Positions 16,992 to 25,773 of a DNA stretch of 64,000 bases are shown one piece after another; positions within the stretch are counted from its first letter, which is position 1, and each line of letters begins with the position of its first letter. The notes under the pieces were generated by a model that saw only the letters and a list, made by a program, of their open reading frames with translations, ran no database searches and was not told the origin of the DNA. Source of the DNA: Gallibacterium trehalosifermentans (GTDB lineage: Bacteria; Pseudomonadota; Gammaproteobacteria; Enterobacterales; Pasteurellaceae); contig NZ_JBHLWB010000008.1 in assembly GCF_042433055.1 (NCBI RefSeq), positions 1-64,000 of the forward strand. Reading direction: 5' to 3'. Made by a program: the position numbers and the translations under genes.

Positions 16992-18104
16992 TTAAAATGT
17001 ATCCGCTAAATGAATAGCCCCTAAGACTGCAGCACGAGAAGCCCCTGTTACTTCAGGAACATTTCCTGACTGATGTTGTATGGTTCGGTAGGCTAACCAT
17101 GCAAAAGCAGCTGCTTCGACAAAATCACTATCAATACCTTTGTCGTTTGTTGTGCAGACTTGCCATTGTGGTAGTAATGCTTGTAACCGTTGCATGATGA
17201 GAGGATTTCTTGCCCCACCGCCACAAACTAATAATTGAGCGGGTACATGAGTTTCGGGAATAGGAAGTTGTTGCACAATGGATTGTACGGTTAATTCAAG
17301 TAATGTTGCTTGTACATCAACGGCGGGTATATCTGGGAAGAGTGATAATTGCTGCTGCAACCAAGAGAGATTAAATAATTCTCTTCCTGTGCTTTTCGGT
17401 GGAAGTTGTTGGAAATAGTGTTCACGTAAACAGTGATCTAATAAGGTTTGGTGTACCGTTCCTTGACTTGCCCAGATACCGTTTTCATCAAAGTGTTTAC
17501 CTTGATGAAGTTGAATCCAATTATCTAATAACGTATTACCTGGTCCAGTATCATAACCCGTTACCGAATCATTAGGTGGTAGAAGAGTAATATTGCTCAT
17601 GCCACCAATATTTAACACAACGGTGAAGCAAGCGGAATTAGTAAAAATTGCTTGATGAAAGGCGGGGACTAAAGGTGCACCTTGTCCACCATACGCCATA
17701 TCTTTGCGACGGAAATCAGTAATGGTTGTTATGCCTGTTTTTGCCGCAAGTAGATTGCCATCAACTAATTGCATCGTAAAAGGAAACGCACATTGTGGCG
17801 CGTGCCAAACCGTTTGTCCGTGGCAGCCAATAGCAGTAATTTGTTGTGAGGATAAGTTAGCTTGACTGAGTAATTTATTTACTTCCTCGATATAACATAA
17901 CGATAAGCGATGTTCGATTTCACCTAACTGTTGTAGGGTGGTGTTCCCTTGCATTAACTGGGTGAGATCTTGACGTAATGATTCTGGCATGGGTGAAAAT
18001 TGACTGGCAAGCATTTGTGGTTGGGCAGCAGAAAAATCAACTAGTGCAATATCAATACCATCTAAACTTGTACCTGACATAATGCCGATATAAAGAGAGG
18101 ACAT
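16992..18104 (-). CDS. anmK: Anhydro-N-acetylmuramic acid kinase
   Basis: AnmK phosphorylates and hydrates 1,6-anhydroMurNAc to MurNAc 6-phosphate, the step before MurQ. The N-terminal IGIMSGTSLDGIDIALVDF is the family's ATP-binding signature; GCHGQTVWH, GGMSNIT, YDTGPGN and LLVCGGGARNP follow. Length 370 residues. On the minus strand it lies behind the four tRNA-Val genes with no obvious terminator between, although a TATAAT about 50 bases upstream may give it its own promoter. Confidence 0.96.
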   Translation of the reverse strand: MSSLYIGIMSGTSLDGIDIALVDFSAAQPQMLASQFSPMPESLRQDLTQLMQGNTTLQQLGEIEHRLSLCYIEEVNKLLSQANLSSQQITAIGCHGQTVWHAPQCAFPFTMQLVDGNLLAAKTGITTITDFRRKDMAYGGQGAPLVPAFHQAIFTNSACFTVVLNIGGMSNITLLPPNDSVTGYDTGPGNTLLDNWIQLHQGKHFDENGIWASQGTVHQTLLDHCLREHYFQQLPPKSTGRELFNLSWLQQQLSLFPDIPAVDVQATLLELTVQSIVQQLPIPETHVPAQLLVCGGGARNPLIMQRLQALLPQWQVCTTNDKGIDSDFVEAAAFAWLAYRTIQHQSGNVPEVTGASRAAVLGAIHLADTF

Positions 18105-18192
18105 AAAGCAGCCTTTATTAAAGTATGTTATAAGGCAAGTATTATAAACAATAATGGAAGCAGGAAAATAAGAAATGTTGAAATAAAAGAAT

Positions 18193-18268
18193 TGGTGGGC
18201 GATACCGGTCTCGAACCAGTGACCCCCTCCTTGTAAGGGAGGTGCTCTCCCAACTGAGCTAATCGCCC
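18193..18268 (-). tRNA. tRNA-Val (anticodon TAC), copy 4 of transcript
   Basis: A complete cloverleaf with encoded CCA. The anticodon loop reads CTTACAA, giving TAC (Val). It is the last of four identical genes in the direction of transcription and, unlike the others, is not bracketed by an inverted repeat. Confidence 0.97.
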
Positions 18269-18300
18269 GAATAGCATATATTCGTGGTTATTAACAATAG

Positions 18301-18376
18301 TGGTGGGCGATACCGGTCTCGAACCAGTGACCCCCTCCTTGTAAGGGAGGTGCTCTCCCAACTGAGCTAATCGCCC
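18301..18376 (-). tRNA. tRNA-Val (anticodon TAC), copy 3 of transcript
   Basis: Identical to its neighbours, CCA encoded. A 9-base inverted repeat, ATTAACAAT at 18290 and ATTGTTAAT at 18379, flanks it, so the precursor's leader and trailer can pair. Confidence 0.97.
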
Positions 18377-18405
18377 ACATTGTTAATATTGGGTGATGTC
18401 ATAAG

Positions 18406-18481
18406 TGGTGGGCGATACCGGTCTCGAACCAGTGACCCCCTCCTTGTAAGGGAGGTGCTCTCCCAACTGAGCTAATCGCCC
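18406..18481 (-). tRNA. tRNA-Val (anticodon TAC), copy 2 of transcript
   Basis: Identical cloverleaf, CCA encoded. GTCATAAG (18398) and CTTATGAC (18481) flank it as an 8-base inverted repeat with a sequence unlike that around the other copies. Confidence 0.97.
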
Positions 18482-18498
18482 TTATGACAAACAAAATA

Positions 18499-18574
18499 TG
18501 GTGGGCGATACCGGTCTCGAACCAGTGACCCCCTCCTTGTAAGGGAGGTGCTCTCCCAACTGAGCTAATCGCCC
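18499..18574 (-). tRNA. tRNA-Val (anticodon TAC), copy 1 of transcript
   Basis: First of four identical valine tRNA genes, nearest the promoter. ACAAAAT (18491) and ATTTTGT (18577) form a 7-base inverted repeat around it. Confidence 0.97.
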
Positions 18575-18592
18575 ACATTTTGTGTTCGACGC

Positions 18593-18620
18593 ATTATAAT
18601 TATAATTTGTGAGCAGTCAA
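18593..18620 (-). promoter_or_regulatory. Promoter of the tRNA-Val cluster
   Basis: On the minus strand TTGACT and TATAAT are 16 bases apart, with the first tRNA beginning about 20 bases after the -10. This is a near-consensus promoter, as expected for stable RNA. Confidence 0.8.
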
Positions 18621-18752
18621 TCGCTTTTTATGGCTTTGGCTTTAATTGTTGTAAAAGTAAGCATAAATTTGAACTTTTTATTAAGAAATAAACTAACTCG
18701 TAGTAGAATAACGCGGTTTTTTGACAATAAAGATGATTGATAGGCACAGCTA

Positions 18753-20201
18753 ATGGAAATTAAAAGTTTATTTAATTTAGATCCAAATGTGAAAGTTCGT
18801 ACTCGCTTTGCTCCAAGCCCAACAGGGTATTTACATGTAGGCGGAGCAAGAACCGCACTTTATTCGTGGTTATACGCAAAACATAACCAAGGTGAGTTTG
18901 TATTACGTATTGAAGATACTGATTTAGAACGTTCTACCCAAGAAGCAACAGAGGCTATTTTGGATAGTATGGCGTGGTTAGGTTTATCTTGGGAACATGG
19001 TCCTTATTATCAAACCAAACGTTTTGATCGTTATAATGAAGTGATTGATCAAATGCTTGAACAAGGATTAGCGTACCGTTGTTACTGTAGTAAAGAACGT
19101 TTAGAAGCGCTAAGAGAAGAACAAGAAAAAAATAAAGAAAAACCGCGTTATGACCGCCATTGTTTACATGATCATAGTCATGATCCAAGTGAGCCTCATG
19201 TGGTTCGTTTCAAAAACCCAATGGAAGGTTCAGTGATTTTTGATGATGCCGTGCGTGGTAAGATTGAAATTAGCAATAGTGAGTTAGACGATCTCATTAT
19301 TCGCCGTACAGATGGTTCTCCAACGTATAACTTTTGTGTTGTTGTCGATGACTGGGATATGGGAATTACGCATGTAATTCGTGGTGAAGACCATATCAAT
19401 AATACCCCTAGACAAATCAATATTTTAAAAGCGTTAAATGCACCAATTCCACAATATGCACACGTATCAATGATTCTTGGTGATGATGGACAAAAATTAT
19501 CAAAACGCCACGGTGCAGTGAGTGTGATGCAGTATCGTGATGAAGGATTCCTACCAGAAGCATTATTGAATTATTTAGTGCGTCTAGGGTGGGGACATGG
19601 TGATCAAGAAGTCTTTTCTGTTGATGAGATGGTGGAATATTTTGATATACATCAAGTGAGTCGTTCCGCCAGTGCATTTAATACCGATAAACTATTATGG
19701 TTGAACCACAATTACATTCGTGAATTACCAGCCGAACAAGTGGCTAGTTATTTAGCGTGGCATATGCAAGATCAGCAAATCAATACCGAAAATGGTCCAG
19801 CACTAACTGAAATTGTGCGAGCGCTAGGTGAACGTTGCAAAACATTAAAAGAAATGGCAGCAGCAAGCCGTTATTTCTATGAAGATTTTGCTGAATTTGA
19901 GGAAGCTGCGGCGAAAAAACATCTGAAATCGGCTGCGATTGCTCCATTAACAGAAGTTTTATCTCAATTAGAACAACTAGAAAATTGGCAGGCACATGAC
20001 TTACACCAAGTTATTGAACAAACAGCAACGAAATTAGACATTGGCATGGGTAAAGTGGGAATGCCACTACGTGTTGCGGTTACAGGTGCAGGTCAATCGC
20101 CATCACTAGACATTACCATGGAGTTGATCGGGAGAGTACGTTGTTTAGCGCGTATTCAACAAGCTATTGAGTTCATGAAAAATAAAGCAGAGGCTGTATA
20201 A
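18753..20201 (+). CDS. gltX: Glutamyl-tRNA synthetase
   Basis: A class I synthetase that charges tRNA-Glu. The HIGH-type motif is in FAPSPTGYLHVGGARTAL and the KMSKS-type motif in GDDGQKLSKRHG. Residues between them contain LRIEDTDLERST and FCVVVDDWDMGITHVIRGEDH; the C-terminal half is the anticodon-binding domain. The 482-residue length is as in gammaproteobacteria. The cysteine/histidine knot (YRCYCSKERL, then RHCLH) of the zinc-binding insertion is present. A perfect DNA uptake core lies inside the gene (18852-18860). Confidence 0.97.
   Translation: MEIKSLFNLDPNVKVRTRFAPSPTGYLHVGGARTALYSWLYAKHNQGEFVLRIEDTDLERSTQEATEAILDSMAWLGLSWEHGPYYQTKRFDRYNEVIDQMLEQGLAYRCYCSKERLEALREEQEKNKEKPRYDRHCLHDHSHDPSEPHVVRFKNPMEGSVIFDDAVRGKIEISNSELDDLIIRRTDGSPTYNFCVVVDDWDMGITHVIRGEDHINNTPRQINILKALNAPIPQYAHVSMILGDDGQKLSKRHGAVSVMQYRDEGFLPEALLNYLVRLGWGHGDQEVFSVDEMVEYFDIHQVSRSASAFNTDKLLWLNHNYIRELPAEQVASYLAWHMQDQQINTENGPALTEIVRALGERCKTLKEMAAASRYFYEDFAEFEEAAAKKHLKSAAIAPLTEVLSQLEQLENWQAHDLHQVIEQTATKLDIGMGKVGMPLRVAVTGAGQSPSLDITMELIGRVRCLARIQQAIEFMKNKAEAV
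18851..18860 (-). other. DNA uptake signal sequence in gltX
   Basis: ACCGCACTT is the reverse complement of the Haemophilus-type uptake core AAGTGCGGT. Together with the inverted pair after ulaG it points to this uptake dialect rather than the Actinobacillus pleuropneumoniae type. Confidence 0.7.
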
Positions 20202-20216
20202 TCTGTTTGCTTTTTA

Positions 20217-20245
20217 GTCAAAAAGGGAGTGTTTATCCCTTTTTG
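20217..20245 (+). terminator. gltX terminator
   Basis: AAAAAGGGA and TCCCTTTTT pair across a 7-base loop; the stem supplies the T run. Confidence 0.8.
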
Positions 20246-20304
20246 GCTAAATTACATTGACATCAAGGAAGACGCCAATTAATATTAGCACCGTTCATTT
20301 CAGT

Positions 20305-20380
<76 letters not shown>

Positions 20381-20539
20381 ATCTCACTAATTATCTATCT
20401 ATTACAAAATTACTCATCAATACTTCACAATATTTTTATCTATTGGGCTAAATCATCATAAATCGTTATAACGCAAGATTTTAGTAACTTGCACAGATAT
20501 TCAGCAAAATGATTAAGATAAGTTAATTAGCAAGAATGA

Positions 20540-20568
20540 TTGATGAAATGAGATTCACTCTCTATACT
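20540..20568 (+). promoter_or_regulatory. Promoter before rdgB
   Basis: TTGATG and TATACT are exactly 17 bases apart. Transcription should begin near 20575, immediately before the hairpin at 20580, so the transcript would open with that hairpin. Confidence 0.6.
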
Positions 20569-20579
20569 ATTGAAGAAAT

Positions 20580-20617
20580 ACGCACGCGAAAGTTGTTTAT
20601 TCAGCGTGCGTTTATTT
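20580..20617 (+). terminator. Terminator or leader hairpin before rdgB
   Basis: ACGCACGC and GCGTGCGT form a perfect 8-bp stem with a long loop, followed by TTATTTTT. It could end the tRNA-Ala transcript or, since a good promoter ends only about 10 bases upstream, act as a 5' hairpin on rdgB mRNA. Confidence 0.65.
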
Positions 20618-20650
20618 TTCTCATCAATGTTCTTATAGATATAGATTGTT

Positions 20651-21244
20651 ATGACAAAACAAAAAATTGTATTAGCCACAGGAAATCAAGGTAAAGTCAA
20701 TGAAATGGCAAATGTGCTGGCAGATTTTGGTTTTGAAGTCATCGCACAGACTGAGCTTGGGATAGAAAGTCCAGAAGAAACAGGATTAACCTTTGTGGAG
20801 AATGCGTTGCTGAAAGCTCGTCATGCGGCAAAATTGAGTGGTTTACCAGCGATTGCAGATGATTCTGGGTTAGCTGTGGATAGTCTTCATGGTGCACCTG
20901 GTTTATATTCGGCGCGCTATGCAGGAGAAAAGGCAACGGATAGCGAAAATAGAGCAAAATTGTTAGCAGAATTACAGAATGTATCCATAGAAAAACGTAC
21001 AGCAAAGTTTGTTAGTTGTATTGTGTTATTACGCTCAGAAAATGATCCTGTGCCAATTATTGCAGAAGGGGAATGTAGAGGGATAATTACCGAACAGGAA
21101 ATCGGTGAGAATGGATTTGGCTACGATTCACTTTTCTTTTATCCAGAAAAACAGTTAACTTTTGCACAATTAACCAAAGCTGAAAAACAACAAGTATCTC
21201 ATCGGGCGCAAGCATTGAAGATATTGCAACAAAAATTAAGATGA
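20651..21244 (+). CDS. rdgB: XTP/dITP diphosphatase (Ham1 family)
   Basis: RdgB removes non-canonical purine triphosphates (dITP, XTP) and so prevents mutation. The 197 residues show the N-terminal VLATGNQGKVNEM, the central IADDSGLAVDSLHGAPGLYSARYAG and the C-terminal GFGYDSLFFYPE, then QLTKAEKQQVSHRAQA. The stop codon overlaps the hemW start (ATGA), so translation is coupled. The ribosome site is weak. Confidence 0.96.
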   Translation: MTKQKIVLATGNQGKVNEMANVLADFGFEVIAQTELGIESPEETGLTFVENALLKARHAAKLSGLPAIADDSGLAVDSLHGAPGLYSARYAGEKATDSENRAKLLAELQNVSIEKRTAKFVSCIVLLRSENDPVPIIAEGECRGIITEQEIGENGFGYDSLFFYPEKQLTFAQLTKAEKQQVSHRAQALKILQQKLR

Positions 21245-22380
21245 TTGTTTTACCACCTTTAAGTCTTTATATTCATATTCCTTGGTGTGTGCAGAAATGT
21301 CCATACTGTGATTTTAATTCTCATGCCCAGAAAGGCGAAATTCCTGAACAAGCCTATTTACAACATCTGTTGGCGGATTTAGATCAACAGTTATCTTATG
21401 TACAAGGACGAGAATTACATTCCATTTTTATTGGTGGTGGTACACCGAGTTTATTTAGTGCAGAGAGTATCGCCTATTTATTACAGCAAATCGCCTTACG
21501 CATTCCTTATCGTGAGCAGATTGAAATTACCTTAGAAGCTAATCCAGGGACAGCCGAAGCACAGCGTTTTTTAGGCTATCGGCAAGCAGGCGTAACGCGT
21601 CTTTCAATGGGCGTGCAGAGTTTTCATAATCCTCAATTACAATTATTAGGGCGGATCCATAATAGCGATGAAGCGAAACGTGCGGTGATGTTTGCACAAC
21701 AAGCAGGATTTGAGCGATTTAATTTAGATTTAATGCACGGATTACCTAATCAAACGTTAGACAATGCGTTATCTGATTTACAACAAGCGATAGAACTCAA
21801 CCCTCCACATCTTTCTTGGTATCAACTGACGATTGAGCCAAATACATTATTTGCGAGTAAACCACCAAAACTACCAGATGATGATTTGTTATGGGAAATT
21901 TTTGCCGCAGGGCATAAAAAATTGACGGCAGCTGGTTATCAACAATATGAAACCTCTGCTTATGCAAAGGCAGGGTTTCAGTGTGAACATAATTTAAATT
22001 ATTGGCGGTTTGGGGATTATTTAGCGATTGGTTGTGGCGCACATGGTAAGGTAACTTTCCCTGAAGGAAACATTTTACGTTATTCACAAACTAAACACCC
22101 ACAAGGTTATTTGCAAGGGAACTATCGTTATCAACAGTATGAAATAGCAGAGAAAGATCGTCCATTTGAATTTTTTATGAATCGTTTCCGTTTATTAGAG
22201 CCTGTAGCAAAACAGGATTTTATGCAATTTACAGGGTTATCTTTAATGACGATTGAAAAGCAAATAGACGCAGCCCAAAAACAAGATTATATTGTAGAGC
22301 ATCGGGAATATTGGCAAATTACAGAACATGGCAAATTATTCTTAAATGATTTGCTGACACTTTTTTTATCTGAAGAATAG
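21241..22380 (+). CDS. hemW: Heme chaperone HemW (radical SAM)
   Basis: A radical-SAM protein long annotated as a coproporphyrinogen III oxidase but now regarded as a heme chaperone. The iron-sulfur cysteines are Cys16, Cys20 and Cys23 in WCVQKCPYCDFNSH, the CxxxCxxC spacing typical of HemW, followed by FIGGGTPSLFS. The 379 residues end in the family's winged-helix-like tail. It follows rdgB with overlapping codons, the usual order in this family. Confidence 0.94.
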   Translation: MIVLPPLSLYIHIPWCVQKCPYCDFNSHAQKGEIPEQAYLQHLLADLDQQLSYVQGRELHSIFIGGGTPSLFSAESIAYLLQQIALRIPYREQIEITLEANPGTAEAQRFLGYRQAGVTRLSMGVQSFHNPQLQLLGRIHNSDEAKRAVMFAQQAGFERFNLDLMHGLPNQTLDNALSDLQQAIELNPPHLSWYQLTIEPNTLFASKPPKLPDDDLLWEIFAAGHKKLTAAGYQQYETSAYAKAGFQCEHNLNYWRFGDYLAIGCGAHGKVTFPEGNILRYSQTKHPQGYLQGNYRYQQYEIAEKDRPFEFFMNRFRLLEPVAKQDFMQFTGLSLMTIEKQIDAAQKQDYIVEHREYWQITEHGKLFLNDLLTLFLSEE

Positions 22381-22393
22381 AAAGGATATAGGC

Positions 22394-23053
22394 ATGGATC
22401 AATTAACAATGAAAAAAATGGCAGCGAATGCAGCACTGCAATATGTACAAGCCGACTCGATTGTTGGCGTAGGGAGTGGTTCGACAGTGAATTGTTTTAT
22501 TGAAGCATTAGGGACGATAAAGCATAAAATTAAAGGGGCGGTTGCTGCATCAAAAAATTCTGAAGCGTTATTACGTCAACAAGGTATTGAAGTGTTTAAT
22601 GCAAATGAGGTATCTGAGTTAGATATTTATGTCGATGGCGCAGATGAGATAACTCCACATAAAATGATGATTAAAGGTGGTGGCGCAGCGTTGACCAGAG
22701 AAAAAATTGTTGCTGCATTAGCGAAAACATTTATCTGTATTGTTGATCGTTCAAAACAAGTTGATGTTTTAGGTTCAACTTTCCCGTTACCAGTAGAAGT
22801 TATTCCAATGGCACGTTCTCAAGTGGCGCGCAAGTTAGTTGCATTAGGCGGCTCACCAGAATATCGTGAGGGTGTGGTAACGGATAATGGTAACATTATT
22901 TTAGATGTGCATAATTTCAAAATTATTAATCCTGTGGAAATGGAAAAAGAATTAAATAATGTAGCAGGTGTGGTAACCAATGGCATTTTTGCGTTACGTC
23001 CAGCAAATATTGTGATTGTTGGTACCCCTGATGGCGTGCAGATTATCGAATAA
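22394..23053 (+). CDS. rpiA: Ribose-5-phosphate isomerase A
   Basis: RpiA interconverts ribose and ribulose 5-phosphates in the pentose phosphate pathway. The 219 residues show VGVGSGSTVNCFIEAL, SELDIYVDGADEI, MIKGGGAALTREKI and VDRSKQVDVLG with the catalytic residues, then VVTDNGNIILD. AAAGGA precedes the start. It lies 13 bases after hemW and 33 before serA; this rpiA-serA pairing is also found in Haemophilus. Confidence 0.97.
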   Translation: MDQLTMKKMAANAALQYVQADSIVGVGSGSTVNCFIEALGTIKHKIKGAVAASKNSEALLRQQGIEVFNANEVSELDIYVDGADEITPHKMMIKGGGAALTREKIVAALAKTFICIVDRSKQVDVLGSTFPLPVEVIPMARSQVARKLVALGGSPEYREGVVTDNGNIILDVHNFKIINPVEMEKELNNVAGVVTNGIFALRPANIVIVGTPDGVQIIE

Positions 23054-23086
23054 ACTCTCATTTTAATAACAAAGGAAAACGCAAAC

Positions 23087-24325
23087 ATGACAGCGAAAGT
23101 ATCTTTAGATAAAGCAAAGATTAAATTTTTATTATTAGAAGGTGTGCATAATAGTGCATTAGAAGTTTTGCATAATGCAGGATATTCAAATATTGAGTAT
23201 CACACAAAAGCCCTTGATGAAGAGGAATTAATTGAAGCAATTAAGGACGCACATTTTATTGGGATTCGCTCTCGTACATACCTTACCGACAAAGTATTAC
23301 AACACGCTCAAAAGCTGATTGCGATTGGTTGTTTCTGTATTGGAACAAACCAAGTGGATCTAGAGGCTGCTAAACAGCGTGGTATTCCTGTATTTAATGC
23401 TCCATTTTCTAATACGCGATCAGTTGCAGAATTAGTTTTGGGTGAAATCTTATTATTAATGCGTAATGTACCGAAAGCGAATTTTGAGGTGCATCGTGGT
23501 TTATGGAATAAATCTGCGGAAAGTTCAAATGAGGCAAGAGGTAAGATTTTAGGGATTGTGGGGTATGGTCATATCGGGTCGCAACTAAGTGTGATTGCTG
23601 AATCACTTGGTATGAAAGTTTATTTTTACGATATTGAAAATAAACTACCATTAGGGAATGCCCAACAAGTAAGAACATTAGAAGAATTGTTAACCATGAG
23701 TGATGTGGTTTCTCTCCATGTTCCAGAAAATAATTCAACTAAGAACTTAATGAGTGCAGAGCGTATTGCCCAATTAAAACAAGGTGCTATTTTAATTAAT
23801 GCTGCGCGTGGTACAGTGGTTGATATTGATGCATTAGCAAAAGCATTAGACGAGGGGAAAGTACGTGGTGCGGCGATTGATGTTTTCCCGAAAGAACCCG
23901 CGTCGATTAATGAAGTATTTGAATCACCATTACGTCGCTTTGAAAATGTGATTTTGACGCCACATATCGGTGGATCAACCGCAGAAGCACAAGAAAATAT
24001 TGGTACAGAAGTCGCAAGCAAATTTGTGAAATATTCAGATAATGGTTCAACTGTAACTGCGGTAAACTTCCCAGAAGTGTCTTTGCCAAGCCATAGCTTA
24101 GCAAAAGCGAAACGTTTATTACATATTCACCAAAATCGTCCAGGTATCTTGAATAAGATCAACCAAATTTTTGTGGATAATGGGGTAAATATCGCTGCCC
24201 AGTATCTACAAACAGATGAAGCTATTGGTTATGTGGTGGTGGACGTAGAATCTGATAACACAGAAAGCCTACAACAAAAACTGAAACAAATTGATGGCAC
24301 GATTAAAGCGCGCGTATTGTACTAA
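23087..24325 (+). CDS. serA: D-3-phosphoglycerate dehydrogenase
   Basis: SerA starts serine synthesis from 3-phosphoglycerate. The 412 residues match E. coli SerA: SRTYLTDKVL and IGTNQVDL in the substrate domain, the NAD-binding GYGHIGSQLSVIAESLGM, the catalytic arginine in NAARGTVVD and histidine in LTPHIGGST. The last 75 residues are the ACT domain (HIHQNRPGILNKINQIF) that gives serine feedback inhibition. AAGGAAA precedes the start. Confidence 0.97.
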   Translation: MTAKVSLDKAKIKFLLLEGVHNSALEVLHNAGYSNIEYHTKALDEEELIEAIKDAHFIGIRSRTYLTDKVLQHAQKLIAIGCFCIGTNQVDLEAAKQRGIPVFNAPFSNTRSVAELVLGEILLLMRNVPKANFEVHRGLWNKSAESSNEARGKILGIVGYGHIGSQLSVIAESLGMKVYFYDIENKLPLGNAQQVRTLEELLTMSDVVSLHVPENNSTKNLMSAERIAQLKQGAILINAARGTVVDIDALAKALDEGKVRGAAIDVFPKEPASINEVFESPLRRFENVILTPHIGGSTAEAQENIGTEVASKFVKYSDNGSTVTAVNFPEVSLPSHSLAKAKRLLHIHQNRPGILNKINQIFVDNGVNIAAQYLQTDEAIGYVVVDVESDNTESLQQKLKQIDGTIKARVLY

Positions 24326-24339
24326 TTACCGTTAAAGAG

Positions 24340-24377
24340 AAGTGCCTCAGTCAGATGTAGTGGCGAGGCACTTTTTC
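24340..24377 (+). terminator. serA terminator
   Basis: AAGTGCCTC and GAGGCACTT form a 9-bp stem followed by T5. Confidence 0.85.
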
Positions 24378-24495
24378 TTTCTCTGTTGTTTATCGTTTCT
24401 CATTTGGAAACTTATCGTTATCTAAAGCTCTCTTAATTTCCCATTTATTGATTGTTACAATCCTCAGTACAAAAATTAATAGAAGGATTGCCACT

Positions 24496-25185
24496 ATGTT
24501 ATATATCAGAAAATCAGCAGAACGCGGACATGCAAATCATGGCTGGTTAGATTCTTATCATACATTTTCATTTGCAGGTTATTATGATCCACGTTTTATG
24601 GGGTTCTCGCATTTGCGTGTAATTAATGAAGATTGGATTATGCCTAGTAAAGGGTTTGGTACGCACCCTCATCGTAATATGGAAATTTTAACTTATGTCC
24701 TTGAGGGAACGGTTGCTCATAAAGATAGTATGGGGAATATAGAGGAGTTGAAAGCAGGCGAGTGTCAGATTATGTCAGCAGGCAGCGGCATTACACACTC
24801 AGAGTTTAATCCTAGTGAAACAGAAGTGTTACATCTCTATCAAATTTGGATTGAACCAAATGAGATGAATATTACGCCTCGTTATGCGCAAAAAGCATTT
24901 GCAGAAGCTGAGGGGGCAACATTGATTCTTTCGCCTACAGCAGAAGCTAATTCTTTTAAAGTGTATCAAGATATGAAGCTATGGCGCTATCAATTTAACC
25001 AAACTAAGCAGATAAGCATTCCACTTGAGGAAAAAAGACATTATTGGCTACAAGTGATTAAAGGTTCTGCCAAAATGAATGAGCAATATGTACAAGCTGG
25101 TGATGCGATTGCGGTAACAGAGGAATCTCTATTAGCGATTGAAATTGAAGAGAATGTCGAGTTTTTGTTGTTTGATTTAACTTAA
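24496..25185 (+). CDS. Pirin family protein (YhhW-like)
   Basis: A 229-residue double-cupin pirin. The metal site is visible in FGTHPHRNMEILTYVLEG, where the paired histidines lie, and in AGSGITHSEFNPSE; the N-terminal RGHANHGWLDSYHTFSF is highly typical. E. coli YhhW and other pirins can act as quercetin dioxygenases in vitro, but the biological role is unknown. ATG 24496 is chosen because AGAAGGA lies just upstream; the frame is open 16 codons further without support. Confidence 0.88.
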   Translation: MLYIRKSAERGHANHGWLDSYHTFSFAGYYDPRFMGFSHLRVINEDWIMPSKGFGTHPHRNMEILTYVLEGTVAHKDSMGNIEELKAGECQIMSAGSGITHSEFNPSETEVLHLYQIWIEPNEMNITPRYAQKAFAEAEGATLILSPTAEANSFKVYQDMKLWRYQFNQTKQISIPLEEKRHYWLQVIKGSAKMNEQYVQAGDAIAVTEESLLAIEIEENVEFLLFDLT

Positions 25186-25269
25186 CTTATGAAAGAAAGT
25201 CCACAATAAAGACATAAAAAGTACTTGCTATTTTATTTGTGTTATATAAAATACACGAGCTTTTTAAGC

Positions 25270-25413
25270 CATTTGATGTAATCATTTATCAAATGATGAC
25301 AATGTGAGTTTTAGAATAAGTTGTCATAAGAAAATGTTTCCGATTTGGAAACTAAAATAGGTTAGTCGCACTTCTTTCCATTAAGTATTGGAATCTGAGG
25401 TGTGAATTTTTTT
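25270..25413 (+). ncRNA. S10 operon leader RNA with L4-type attenuator
   Basis: Four successive hairpins precede rpsJ: CATTTGAT/ATCAAATG, GACAA/TTGTC (25297-25326), GTTTCC/GGAAAC (25336-25352) and an 8-bp stem TCGCACTT/AGGTGTGA (25366-25405) with a T7 tail. In E. coli L4 binds the S10 leader and causes termination at the last, U-tailed hairpin. Position and layout match; the sequence itself is only partly similar. Confidence 0.6.
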
Positions 25414-25444
25414 ATTAATCATTTTTGAATGGAGCTCTGGTCTC

Positions 25445-25756
25445 ATGCAGAACCAAAGAATCCGTATCCGCTTAAAAGCCTTTGATCATCGTTTAATTGA
25501 TCAATCTACAGCGGAAATCGTAGAAACGGCAAAACGTACAGGTGCTCAAGTTCGTGGTCCAATTCCACTACCAACCCGTAAAGAACGTTTCACAGTATTG
25601 ATTTCTCCACACGTAAATAAAGATGCGCGTGATCAATATGAAATCCGTACTCACAAACGTTTGGTTGATATCGTTGAGCCTACTGAAAAAACTGTTGACG
25701 CTTTAATGCGTTTAGATCTGGCTGCCGGTGTTGATGTGCAGATCAGCCTAGGTTAA
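25445..25756 (+). CDS. rpsJ: 30S ribosomal protein S10
   Basis: S10 (NusE), 103 residues from [19 protein letters not shown], a small-subunit head protein that also serves in NusB-dependent antitermination. It opens the S10 operon, directly behind the leader RNA. GGAG lies 9 bases before the start. Confidence 0.99.
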
Positions 25757-25773
25757 TTTAAGAGGTTATTACA

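Noticed and set aside
18128..18574. Regular 76-base direct repeats with short spacers, like a CRISPR array, and a small protein frame through them
   Set aside because: The repeats fold as tRNA-Val with encoded CCA and anticodon TAC. The protein frame is just tRNA sequence read through.
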